Made by a program: the position numbers and the translations under genes. Source: Chloroflexota bacterium (GTDB lineage: Bacteria; Chloroflexota; UBA11872). Taken from it: 64,000 nt of DNA. The notes below the pieces were generated by a model. That model had not been told where the DNA came from. It worked only from the letters and a program-made list of their open reading frames with translations, and searched no databases. The stretch lies in assembly GCA_022825895.1 (NCBI GenBank), contig JAJDVX010000020.1, positions 62,001 through 126,000 of the forward strand. The letters run 5' to 3'. Of the stretch, positions 20,063 to 28,161 are shown one piece after another (within the stretch, counting starts at the first letter, position 1; each line of letters starts with the position of its first letter).

Positions 20063-20899
20063 GTGTTCACCGTTGAGCAAGTTCAACGCTATAGCCGCCA
20101 CATGTTGCTGCCCGAAGTCGGGGCGGCGGGGCAGGCGAAGATTATGAACGCCAAGGTGCTGGCAATCGGCGCGGGTGGCCTTGGCTCCCCCGTGCTCTAT
20201 TACCTGGCCGCCGCCGGCGTCGGCACGCTGGGCGTGGTGGACTTCGACACCGTCGACCGTTCGAACCTGCAGCGGCAGATCCTGCACCGCGACGACCGCG
20301 TCGGCATGCCCAAGACAGCCTCGGCGGAAGCCACGCTCACAGGATTGAATCCGGACGTCTCGGTCGTGCGCTACGACGAGCCGCTGACGTCCGACAACGC
20401 GCTCGAAATCCTTGAGCCGTACGACATCGTGGTCAATGGCTGCGACAACTTTCCAACACGATATCTCGCGAACGACGCCGCCTACTTCCTCGGCAAGACG
20501 TTGGTGGACGGGAGCGTGATGCGGTTTGAGGGCATGGCGACCGTGTTCGAGCCTGGCGCCGGCTGCTACCGCTGCCTTTATCCAACGCCGCCGCCTCCGG
20601 AGATGGCGCCGAGTTGCGCGGAGGCCGGCGTGCTTGGAGTTCTGCCGGGCCTGATCGGACTGATCCAGGCAAACGAAGTCCTCAAGTTGATCGGGGGCGT
20701 GGGGACGCCCCTGACCGGACGCCTGTTGCTGCTGGACGCCCTGGAGATGGAGTTTCGAGAGTTGAAACTTCGCCGTGATCCAGGGTGCCCGGTTTGCGGC
20801 GACCAGCCGACGATCACGGAACTGATCGACTACGAGGAGTTTTGCGGCTTCGCCGGTGGCGACGCGGCCCCGGCCGCCATGGAGGCGCTGGCCGTTTAG
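20063..20899 (+). CDS. moeB: MoeB/ThiF-family sulfur-carrier adenylyltransferase
   Basis: MoeB/ThiF enzymes adenylate the C-terminal glycine of a ubiquitin-like sulfur carrier (MoaD, ThiS or CysO). The 278-residue protein starts with YSRHMLLPEVGAAGQ, then the nucleotide motif GAGGLGSPVLYYLAAAGVG, DFDTVDRSNLQRQ, the D-N-F motif GCDNFPTRYLAND, and two CxxC zinc pairs (CYRC and CPVC). The GTG start follows a GGAAGGG site. Pairing with the upstream rhodanese splits what is a fused MoeB-rhodanese (MOCS3-like) protein in many organisms. Which carrier it serves cannot be told. Confidence 0.93.
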   Translation: MFTVEQVQRYSRHMLLPEVGAAGQAKIMNAKVLAIGAGGLGSPVLYYLAAAGVGTLGVVDFDTVDRSNLQRQILHRDDRVGMPKTASAEATLTGLNPDVSVVRYDEPLTSDNALEILEPYDIVVNGCDNFPTRYLANDAAYFLGKTLVDGSVMRFEGMATVFEPGAGCYRCLYPTPPPPEMAPSCAEAGVLGVLPGLIGLIQANEVLKLIGGVGTPLTGRLLLLDALEMEFRELKLRRDPGCPVCGDQPTITELIDYEEFCGFAGGDAAPAAMEALAV

Positions 20900-21154
20900 G
20901 AACGATCATTTGGCCTGATCGCTTACGAGCGAACGGGCTGGTCTGGCTTGGCCGGATTCGACTGGCTGAACGCCGGGTTGTCGCCACGTACGTCAGGGTT
21001 CCGGGCGTATGCTTAGCGTGCGCGCTGTCACGGGGGCAGGCCGCTGGCTCGAACACCCAGTCGCACACGTCGCCAGAGCCTCGGCGAGTGGCTCGCCGCG
21101 GAGAATCGTCGTCGCGGTGGTCTGGCGCGAATCAGGCCTCGCCGAGTCGTTCTC

Positions 21155-23452
21155 GTGGCGCTCGGACTTACGCTATGGGTCGCGGCGCTCACGCTGGCCC
21201 TCACGGTGGCGATGCAGCCGTTGGAGCATGGGGCGACGGTTGTCCAGGCCGAGCATGGTCAGTGGCTGGTTGAGAGCGTGACGCCGGGCGGGCCGGCCTG
21301 GCGCGCCGGCCTTAGCGCAGGTGAAATGATTGTTTCTGACGGCGACCCGGGAGCGCCGATTGGACGGCCCGTAGCTTTGGGCACTGCTATCGGCACAGGG
21401 GCGCTTGCCGATTCAGGAACCCGCGACGCGATCTTTATCCCAGGTCTTGATCCGGCGATGCGCGCTACCACCCTCGTGCTCGCGACAATCTTTGCAGCCG
21501 GTGGCGCGGTCATCGCCCTCTATGGACGACGCCGAGTGCTGGTATCGGCAAGTGCCGCCATGCTTGGCGTGGCCATTGGCCTTTCGCTGGGGTCCGTGGC
21601 GCCGGACGCCGAAGGTTGGCTGACACTGCTGGTCTTTGCGGCGACTGGCGCGACGGGCGTCGCCCTGCTGTGGTTTGCGTCGGTCTGTCCCATACGTGGA
21701 CCAGCGTTCATCGTGCCGTTCGTTCCGGCACTGGCGGTCACCGCACTCGCCGGTCCGATCGCGGTGCTGGTGGCGTCATTTCAGGGCCAACCGGAACTGT
21801 ATAACGCGGCCTGGGTCACGCTTGCGCTTCTTCCGGCGCTGGGACTGACGGCGCTCCTCGCCAAGTGCATGGTCACGCTTGTGGATATCACGTTTCCCCG
21901 TGACCGGCGGGTGGCCCGCGTGTTGCTGGCAACGTTTCTGACCGCCGCGCTGCCGCCCACGGCGCTCTCCCTTGTGCCGGCAGTCGTGAGCGGCGCCGAG
22001 ATCCTTCCCTACTCCGTCTCCATGCTGGCCATCGCGGCAACCGCGCTGGGGGTCGTCCACGTGGCCGTGCCGACCTGGCGCATCCGGTTCCAGCGCGTGC
22101 TTCGAACGCTATTTCTACACGGCGCGGCCTGGATCCTGCTCTTTACGTTCTACGCGCTCCTCGTCGGCGTGATCGGTCGTTACCTGACGGATCGAGCGGG
22201 GACGTTGCCGGTCGTGTGGACTCTGACGGCGGCGCTGGTTGGCATCGGCGTGACGATGCCATTCGCGCGCTGGCTGGTTCTTCGAGCGTTGTCCGGGTGG
22301 GTGTATCAGGATAGCTACGACACGCAGCGGGTGATGCGAATGGCCAGCGGTGCGTTGGCATCCACGGCGTCGGTCGACGAACTCGCCGAGTTGGTGTTAG
22401 CCCCCGTGCGTCGAGCCATCGGCCTCGACTGGATTGCCGTGACTCGCGCAGCTTCGCCGCACGACCTTGCGGCCATCGCATTCAATAGTCTTGCCCCGAC
22501 GCCCGACGACGCGCAGGTGCGGTCGGCCGTCGTCGCCGCGGGAGGCGACGGACGCTCGGAAATCGCCGCCGTCGTCGTTCCGTGCAAGATCGATGAGGCG
22601 GTGGTGGCCTACGTTGTTGCCTCGATCCGCGAAGAGTCGTTCGGACTCAGCCAGGCTGATGCCGAATTGCTGGATGCACTGGCTAGTCAGCTCGCCGGCT
22701 TCATGGTTCGGGTGGATCTGTGGGGTCAGCTGCAGGATCGACTCCGCGAACTGGACGAGACGGCGCGGCGTCTCCAGGACAGCCAACAGACGCTGAGCGA
22801 CCTGTACGACCAAGTCAACGGCATGTTAGAGGCGGAGCGGCAGCGCATTTCGCGCGACTTGCACGACGAGCCGCTGCAGAAGTTGGTGCTTCTCCAGCGC
22901 GCGCTTCGCTCGGCCGCGCCGGGGCCCTACCGGAGCCGCGAGGCTCTCCTGCGATTAGTCGACACCGTCGCCGGTGACCTGCGTGAAATCTGCGAACGTC
23001 TTCGCCCGCCGATCCTGGATGACCTGGGCCTCGAAGCCGCGCTGCGGTGGCTTGCGAACGAAGCCGGGCGTGCCGCGCCGTTCACCATTGACCTCCAGAT
23101 TGACGGCACCCCCGACGCCCAGCGACCTGACACTGACGTCGAGACGAACATTTACCGTGCGGCCCAGGAGGCACTGAACAACGCCTTGCGGCACTCGCGG
23201 GCGTCGCGGGTTCGGATTCGACTCACCTTCGCGGCAGACGCGATTCGTTTATCGGTTCAAGACAACGGCTGCGGTTTCGCCGCCTCGTCGGATCTCACGG
23301 CCTACGCAGCCATGGGGCACTTAGGCTTGGTTGGCCTTCAGGAGCGTTTCAGCCGGCTCGGCGGGCACTTGCACGTGGATTCCGGGCTCGGAGGGCCCAC
23401 TGTCCTGACTGTGGAGGCGCCGCTGCACCCAACGGAAGTTACTCGCCCGTGA
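21155..23452 (+). CDS. Membrane NarL-type sensor histidine kinase with N-terminal PDZ-like domain
   Basis: The 765-residue protein has a first membrane helix, then a PDZ-like segment (about 33-65: WLVESVTPGGPAWRAGLSAGE), several more helices (to about residue 375), a GAF-like region, a short coiled coil, HisKA_3 with phospho-acceptor His570 in RISRDLHDEPLQ, and HATPase_c with DNGCGF (about 704-709). The PDZ would sit between helices, probably outside, and could sense peptides or misfolded proteins. The GTG at 21155 is the only usable start in the open frame. The stop overlaps the response regulator by GTGA. Confidence 0.9.
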   Translation: MALGLTLWVAALTLALTVAMQPLEHGATVVQAEHGQWLVESVTPGGPAWRAGLSAGEMIVSDGDPGAPIGRPVALGTAIGTGALADSGTRDAIFIPGLDPAMRATTLVLATIFAAGGAVIALYGRRRVLVSASAAMLGVAIGLSLGSVAPDAEGWLTLLVFAATGATGVALLWFASVCPIRGPAFIVPFVPALAVTALAGPIAVLVASFQGQPELYNAAWVTLALLPALGLTALLAKCMVTLVDITFPRDRRVARVLLATFLTAALPPTALSLVPAVVSGAEILPYSVSMLAIAATALGVVHVAVPTWRIRFQRVLRTLFLHGAAWILLFTFYALLVGVIGRYLTDRAGTLPVVWTLTAALVGIGVTMPFARWLVLRALSGWVYQDSYDTQRVMRMASGALASTASVDELAELVLAPVRRAIGLDWIAVTRAASPHDLAAIAFNSLAPTPDDAQVRSAVVAAGGDGRSEIAAVVVPCKIDEAVVAYVVASIREESFGLSQADAELLDALASQLAGFMVRVDLWGQLQDRLRELDETARRLQDSQQTLSDLYDQVNGMLEAERQRISRDLHDEPLQKLVLLQRALRSAAPGPYRSREALLRLVDTVAGDLREICERLRPPILDDLGLEAALRWLANEAGRAAPFTIDLQIDGTPDAQRPDTDVETNIYRAAQEALNNALRHSRASRVRIRLTFAADAIRLSVQDNGCGFAASSDLTAYAAMGHLGLVGLQERFSRLGGHLHVDSGLGGPTVLTVEAPLHPTEVTRP

Positions 23453-24105
23453 CCGTCAGACGCCCGATTCGCGTCCTCCTGGTCGACGACCACGCAATGG
23501 TCCGTGAGGGAACCGCCGCGGTCCTGGCCAATGTGCCTGATATTGACGTTGTTGGATTTGCCGGTGACGCGGCCGCGGCGGAGCGTGCCTGCCGCGAGTG
23601 TTCACCCGATGTCTGTCTTCTTGACTTTCGCATTCCGGGCGGCGGTCCCTCCCTGGCTCGTCGCCTGGCGCATGTTGCGCCGGCGACCCGAGTTCTGGTC
23701 GTTTCGGCTTACAGCCAGGCGGACTATGTCGAATCCATGCGCGAGGCGGGAGTTGCGGGGTATGTGCTAAAGGATCTGGACACCGTCGGCCTCACGGATG
23801 CGATTCGCCGGGTACGCGCCGGGCGAACCGTCTTTCAGGAATCTCCGATAGCAGCGCCTGAATCCAGCGGCGGACGAACACTCGCCGAGCCGCTCACGAT
23901 GCGTGAACTGGACGTGCTGCGGCTCGTTGCGGAAGGTGCGTCCAATCGCGAAGCGGCGACCTCGCTGGGTGTCTCGGCCAAGACCGTCGAGGCCCACCTC
24001 AGCAGCGTCTACACCAAGCTGCGCGTTCGCTCACGAACGGAAGCTGTGGTTTCGGCGGTTCGCGACGGAATCATTACCGTAGACCGGTCGGATCGTATCC
24101 GGTAG
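23449..24105 (+). CDS. NarL/FixJ-family response regulator
   Basis: The 218-residue protein has a receiver domain with acidic pair D13/D14, phospho-acceptor D59 (CLLDFRIPGG) and K108 (GYVLKD), then a LuxR-type HTH (LTMRELDVLRLVAEGASN through TVEAHLSSVYTKL, about 148-190). It is the cognate partner of the preceding histidine kinase: the GTG start overlaps the kinase stop. It is expected to bind DNA when phosphorylated; its target is unknown. The last 75 bases overlap the 3' end of the convergent oxidoreductase gene. Confidence 0.95.
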   Translation: MTVRRPIRVLLVDDHAMVREGTAAVLANVPDIDVVGFAGDAAAAERACRECSPDVCLLDFRIPGGGPSLARRLAHVAPATRVLVVSAYSQADYVESMREAGVAGYVLKDLDTVGLTDAIRRVRAGRTVFQESPIAAPESSGGRTLAEPLTMRELDVLRLVAEGASNREAATSLGVSAKTVEAHLSSVYTKLRVRSRTEAVVSAVRDGIITVDRSDRIR

Positions 24106-25074
24106 CGATTTCACGGCGATCGAGACTCGATGCCGCGAACTCATCGATTCATAAGCTGAGTCGGTCAATTGAGCCGCTCGCACTCCGTCGTCGGCCACCG
24201 CAAGCGGTTTGCCTCGTCCCGCCACGGCATTCGCGAATGCCCTCACACCCTCGAACTGCCCGGCGTATGCGCCTGGCGAACAATCTCGTTCAACCGTTGA
24301 CGCATGTCCCGTCGCAGCTTCGTCCCATGGCAGGCTGCCTCGCGCGGTCGCCGTGACGGCGCCGTCGGTCGCATATGCGCGCCAAGGGGCGCAGGCGCGC
24401 GTGCGGCCGAATTCACCCACAATCACACGAGCAAGTCCTCCGTTCGCGTAGCGGATTCCCACCGTCACGGTGTCCGCCAGGGCCGCGCGTCGCGTGTGAC
24501 GTCCGCCCATGGCCTGGACGTACCGGGGCGTCGACTGCATGAGGTACCCGGCCAGGTCCAATGCGTGACTTCCGAACAGGCCCATCACGCCGCCGTGCTC
24601 GGGCATCCCTCTCGAGGACTCGGACAGCGGATGGACGACGGCCTCGACCTGAACGAACGTGGGACGCGGAATGCGGCGGCGCATACGACGCACTCCGGAG
24701 ACCGTACGCATCCAGAAGTTAACGGCCACTGTTGTCCTGGCTGCCCGGGCATACCCCAACACCTGCTGCGCGTCGGGAAGACGCAGGGCCACGGGCGGCT
24801 CAATAAAGACATGAAGCCCTTGTTCCAGCGCGCTTTGCACCAGCTGCGCACGGCTCGCATGCGGCCCCGCAATGCACACGGCGTCTGCTTTCGCTCGACG
24901 CAACGCGACGCTGGCGTTGTCGCTCCAGGCCGTGACGTTCAATCGGCCGGCAACTGTGTGCGCCCGACGTGAGTCAGCGTCGACAACGCAAGTGACCGAT
25001 GCGCCGGGCAGCGACTCAATCTGCGATCGGAGCGCGTGACCGGACCTGCCGTATCCGACAATGGCAAACTGCAT
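24031..25074 (-). CDS. Gfo/Idh/MocA family oxidoreductase with altered EKP motif (copy 2)
   Basis: The 347-residue protein has an N-terminal Rossmann fold (FAIVGYGRSGHALRSQI) and a C-terminal domain with GVMGLFGSHALDLAGYLM. The motif normally EKP reads EPP here (residues 92-94, VFIEPPVAL), so the conserved catalytic lysine is a proline. Catalysis may be changed or lost. It converges on the response regulator with a 75-base overlap, which suggests the C-terminal tail of this protein is not essential. It diverges from the LCP gene. Confidence 0.82.
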   Translation of the reverse strand: MQFAIVGYGRSGHALRSQIESLPGASVTCVVDADSRRAHTVAGRLNVTAWSDNASVALRRAKADAVCIAGPHASRAQLVQSALEQGLHVFIEPPVALRLPDAQQVLGYARAARTTVAVNFWMRTVSGVRRMRRRIPRPTFVQVEAVVHPLSESSRGMPEHGGVMGLFGSHALDLAGYLMQSTPRYVQAMGGRHTRRAALADTVTVGIRYANGGLARVIVGEFGRTRACAPWRAYATDGAVTATARGSLPWDEAATGHASTVERDCSPGAYAGQFEGVRAFANAVAGRGKPLAVADDGVRAAQLTDSAYESMSSRHRVSIAVKSLPDTIRPVYGNDSVANRRNHSFRS

Positions 25075-25243
25075 TCGGGAAACCCGGAGCGCACGGTCAT
25101 CAGGCTCAGCGTACTCGGTGATTCCGAGTGGACGTGGAAGTAATCCCGACGGCGTAACGCTCCCTTACGACGCTACGCTCTTTACTCGGAACCGACGACC
25201 GAAGTCGGGCAGACCGACTGATTTGTGGACTGCCTGGCTGTCG

Positions 25244-25249
25244 TATAGT
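25244..25249 (+). promoter_or_regulatory. Possible -10 element of the LCP gene
   Basis: TATAGT (25244-25249) matches the -10 consensus at five of six positions, 36 bases before the LCP ATG, in a 210-base divergent gap. The -35 is poor (TTGTGG at a short 15-base spacing). Confidence 0.35.
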
Positions 25250-25284
25250 GGGGATTCTGCTCGACATAACGCCGCAACTTCGCA

Positions 25285-26442
25285 ATGTCATCGGACCTTA
25301 GCCGCAGGCGACCGTCGGGACGCGCGCACCGCCTCCGTCGCGCCGAGGTAATCAGCGTCGCTTCCGCCGGCGTCGTTTTCGTCGTAGTGGCCGTGCTCGG
25401 TGCCCTGGTCTGGATCCGGTCGTCCGACGGGACGTCGACGACCGCGCCGCCAACGCCATCCGCCACAGTTTCCCCTCCGCAGTCGGCGGCGCCGATCGTG
25501 ACAGGCCGAACAACTTTTCCGCCGACTCCGTCGCCCGTGGTTGCCGCGACTCCGACGCCGGAGCCGCCAAGCCCGCTGGATCTCATTGCCGACTGGCCGG
25601 AAGACCAGCCCTTCAGCGTATTGTTTCTCGGGCTTGACCGGCGTCCCGGCGAGGGCGGCGGCCGAACCGACGCGATTATTCTGGCCCACATTGAGCCGCG
25701 TGCGCGGGCCGCGACCCTGGTGTCGATTCCCCGTGACATTTGTGTGGCGAACTGTCGAACCGACCCGTTTCGAATCAATTCCGTCTTCCAGGAGGAAGGC
25801 CCGGACGCCCTCAGCCGTCGGGTCTCAAACCTCCTCGGCGTGCAGGTGGATTACTGGGTCACGCTGGACTTTAACGGCTTCAAACGCCTGGTCGACTTTT
25901 TTGGCGGGGTTTCCGTGGACGTTGAATCAACGATTTACGATCCAAACTACCCCAACGCCACCGACACCGGTTTTGAGCCGTTTCACGTGGAAGCCGGGCC
26001 CAATCATTTCAACGGCGACATGGCGCTGCGCTATGTGCGCACACGGCATCAGGACGGAGCGTTTGCTCGTGAAGTGCGTCAGCAGCAGATGCTCCTGGCC
26101 CTGGTTGAGCAGGTGATTTCCCCTCAGACCCTTGTCGAGTCGCCAGCCTTTGTGCGCGAACTCAGCAACGCCTTCGAATCAAACCTGCCGCCTGATCTGG
26201 TGCCGTCGATGGCCAAGCTGGGGATGCGGATAGGGGCCGCTCGGACCGTGTCGGGCGCAATCCGGCCGGAGGACAACCTGGTGCGCGCCGTGATCGCCGA
26301 CAACGGCGCGTTCGTGCTTCAGCCCAATGTTCCGCTGATCCACGCCTACACGGCCGACCTGATGCGCCACAGCGAGTCACTCCCGCCACCCGAAGCAGGG
26401 CCCCAGGTCGAACTCGCAAACCGGCAGCAGCCGGCGTCCTAA
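25285..26442 (+). CDS. LytR-CpsA-Psr (LCP) family cell-envelope glycopolymer ligase
   Basis: LCP enzymes transfer undecaprenyl-linked glycopolymers to peptidoglycan or other acceptors on the outer face of the membrane. The 385-residue protein has a basic tail, one membrane helix at about 22-43, a Thr/Pro-rich linker to about residue 95, then the LCP domain: VLFLGLDRR, RTDAIILAHI, SIPRDI, FRINSVF, the DFNGFKRLVDFFGGVSVDV region and ALRYVRTRHQ with its conserved arginines. It is monocistronic, and its stop overlaps the convergent methyltransferase stop (CTAA). Confidence 0.92.
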   Translation: MSSDLSRRRPSGRAHRLRRAEVISVASAGVVFVVVAVLGALVWIRSSDGTSTTAPPTPSATVSPPQSAAPIVTGRTTFPPTPSPVVAATPTPEPPSPLDLIADWPEDQPFSVLFLGLDRRPGEGGGRTDAIILAHIEPRARAATLVSIPRDICVANCRTDPFRINSVFQEEGPDALSRRVSNLLGVQVDYWVTLDFNGFKRLVDFFGGVSVDVESTIYDPNYPNATDTGFEPFHVEAGPNHFNGDMALRYVRTRHQDGAFAREVRQQQMLLALVEQVISPQTLVESPAFVRELSNAFESNLPPDLVPSMAKLGMRIGAARTVSGAIRPEDNLVRAVIADNGAFVLQPNVPLIHAYTADLMRHSESLPPPEAGPQVELANRQQPAS

Positions 26443-27239
26443 GGCCGTCGGGCGACGACGAACAGCTCGCAGGGCTCGTAGGCCACCTCAAGGAAACGTC
26501 GCAGCACGCCGGCGACGCGAGCCAATTCCTGGCGGGTGTGAAGCAGACCGTCGGAAGTTTCATGAATGGCCCGCTCCAGGTCGCGGCCATAGGTCGAGCC
26601 GGCCAGCCGCCCGGCGATCCAGCGGGACGCTCGTGCGTCGGGCGGCTGGAGCGCATCGTCAGACTTCGAGGGCGGCGTCAGGCTAAGGTCGGCCAGTTCG
26701 ACCGGGAGGCCGCGTGGTGACTCGGGATTAATCCCTGCGACGACAGTTTCAAGTCCGGCGCCGATCGTCAAGTACTCGATGAGTTCCCGGTCGTAGGGCC
26801 GGGCGTGCGTTGGGTCGCGCCAAAACTCGTGCGCGATGGTGGGCAGGCTACCCGGATTCGGAGTGGCGATGATCAGTCGGCCCTCGGGCCGCAGCCGGTC
26901 GGCCGCAAGGCGCACAAAGGCTTCAGCCTCGCGAACCGCCAGGTGCTCTATCACATGGAATGCCGTGATCGAATCGTAGCGGTCGGGCGTACTCTGCAGA
27001 AAGTCCAGCGCGTCCCTCTGGTGCACAGGCAGACTGCCAACTTGCGCCAGCATTTCCGGGTCGTGATCGATACCAACGACGCGGTGACCGACCTCCGCCG
27101 CCACTTGAAGAAACTCCCCTCGTCCGCAGCCGACGTCAAGGAGGTCGCCGGGTTTCGGAAGGTGCTGCAAATACCAGGAGCGTGCAATCCGTACCGTCTC
27201 GGGCGAGAATCCGCGCTGTGCGTACCAGTCGGCACCCAT
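26439..27239 (-). CDS. Class I SAM-dependent methyltransferase
   Basis: The 266-residue protein carries SAM motif I LLDVGCGRGEFL, motif II VVGIDHDPEML and post-motif FHVIEHL, as in the Methyltransf_23 group that often modifies sugars, lipids or quinones. A C-terminal extension of about 80 residues after PESPRGLPVELADL follows the Rossmann core. I placed the start at ATG 27239 (MGADWYAQRGF); a GTG at 27281 would add 14 unremarkable residues, and neither has a clear ribosome-binding site. The substrate is unknown. It is next to the LCP gene, so an envelope substrate is possible. Confidence 0.85.
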   Translation of the reverse strand: MGADWYAQRGFSPETVRIARSWYLQHLPKPGDLLDVGCGRGEFLQVAAEVGHRVVGIDHDPEMLAQVGSLPVHQRDALDFLQSTPDRYDSITAFHVIEHLAVREAEAFVRLAADRLRPEGRLIIATPNPGSLPTIAHEFWRDPTHARPYDRELIEYLTIGAGLETVVAGINPESPRGLPVELADLSLTPPSKSDDALQPPDARASRWIAGRLAGSTYGRDLERAIHETSDGLLHTRQELARVAGVLRRFLEVAYEPCELFVVARRP

Positions 27240-27339
27240 TCCTCGTCCAACCTGTCCATGTGCCGGGCGGAAGGCTAGCACCGAGCGCCGCGGTTCAACT
27301 TAGAATGTTCTCCGGTTCCAACTTGCAGCGGCGGGCGCT

Positions 27340-28146
27340 ATGAACGACGACGTTGAGATCTTCTCGATCGGAACGGAACTCGTTTCCGGCCTGGTTTTGG
27401 ACACGAACTCTCACTGGCTTGCCGGCGAAGTGTCAGTTGCCGGCGGCGACGTTCGCCGAATCACCGCGCTTGCCGACGACCTGGACGCGCTGATCGCGGA
27501 GTTGCGAGCTTCCGTCGCACGTGAGGCCCGGGTGATTCTCACGACCGGCGGACTTGGCCCAACCCCTGACGATATGACGGTCGACGCAATCGCCGCAGTC
27601 GCCGGAAGTGCTGTGCATACGCCCTTCGAGGTAATCGAGGACTATGCGCGCCGCCGAAACATGACGATCGAAGAGGTCTCCGTTCCGCCTCGTCTCAAGA
27701 TGGGTTCAATCCCTCGAGCGTCCACCGTGCACCTCAACCCGGTTGGGTGGGCGCCCTGCTTCTCGACTGTTCTTGGTGAGACGACCATCTGGTCGATGCC
27801 GGGCCCGCCGCGCGAGGTAGAGGGGTGCTTCGAGAAGCACATCCAGCCGGTGTTGCACGGATTGTTCTCTTCCCAGACTGCTCGGATGCGTGTATTCATC
27901 GACTCGTTCGAATCCGAGACCTCGCCGTTCATGCAGCGAGTGATGCGGGAAGTGCCCGTGGCCTATCTGAAAGCGTACGTGGGGCAGTCGCGTGTGAACG
28001 GCCTGCCGGTTGACATTGTGGTTCGCAGCACCGACGGTGGCGACCCTAAGGTCCAGCTTGATGCCGCCTATGACCTCTTTTGCGCGATAGCCGCTGAGGC
28101 CGGCAAGACCGTCACGCTCGAACCCACGGCCCCGCTGCGCGACTAA
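27340..28146 (+). CDS. CinA-like protein, MoCF-biosynthesis (COG1058) domain only
   Basis: The 268-residue protein matches the N-terminal half of CinA: IFSIGTELVSGLVLDTN, the molybdopterin-binding-fold motif ILTTGGLGPTPDDMTVDA, and IWSMPGPPREVEGCFE. This domain in other bacteria is a nucleotide-sugar or ADP-ribose pyrophosphatase. The C-terminal NMN deamidase (PncC) domain of full-length CinA is absent. The gene lies 16 bases before the aldolase/dehydrogenase gene, so the two may be co-transcribed; a functional link is not obvious. Confidence 0.85.
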   Translation: MNDDVEIFSIGTELVSGLVLDTNSHWLAGEVSVAGGDVRRITALADDLDALIAELRASVAREARVILTTGGLGPTPDDMTVDAIAAVAGSAVHTPFEVIEDYARRRNMTIEEVSVPPRLKMGSIPRASTVHLNPVGWAPCFSTVLGETTIWSMPGPPREVEGCFEKHIQPVLHGLFSSQTARMRVFIDSFESETSPFMQRVMREVPVAYLKAYVGQSRVNGLPVDIVVRSTDGGDPKVQLDAAYDLFCAIAAEAGKTVTLEPTAPLRD

Positions 28147-28161
28147 CCGGAATCCATAACG

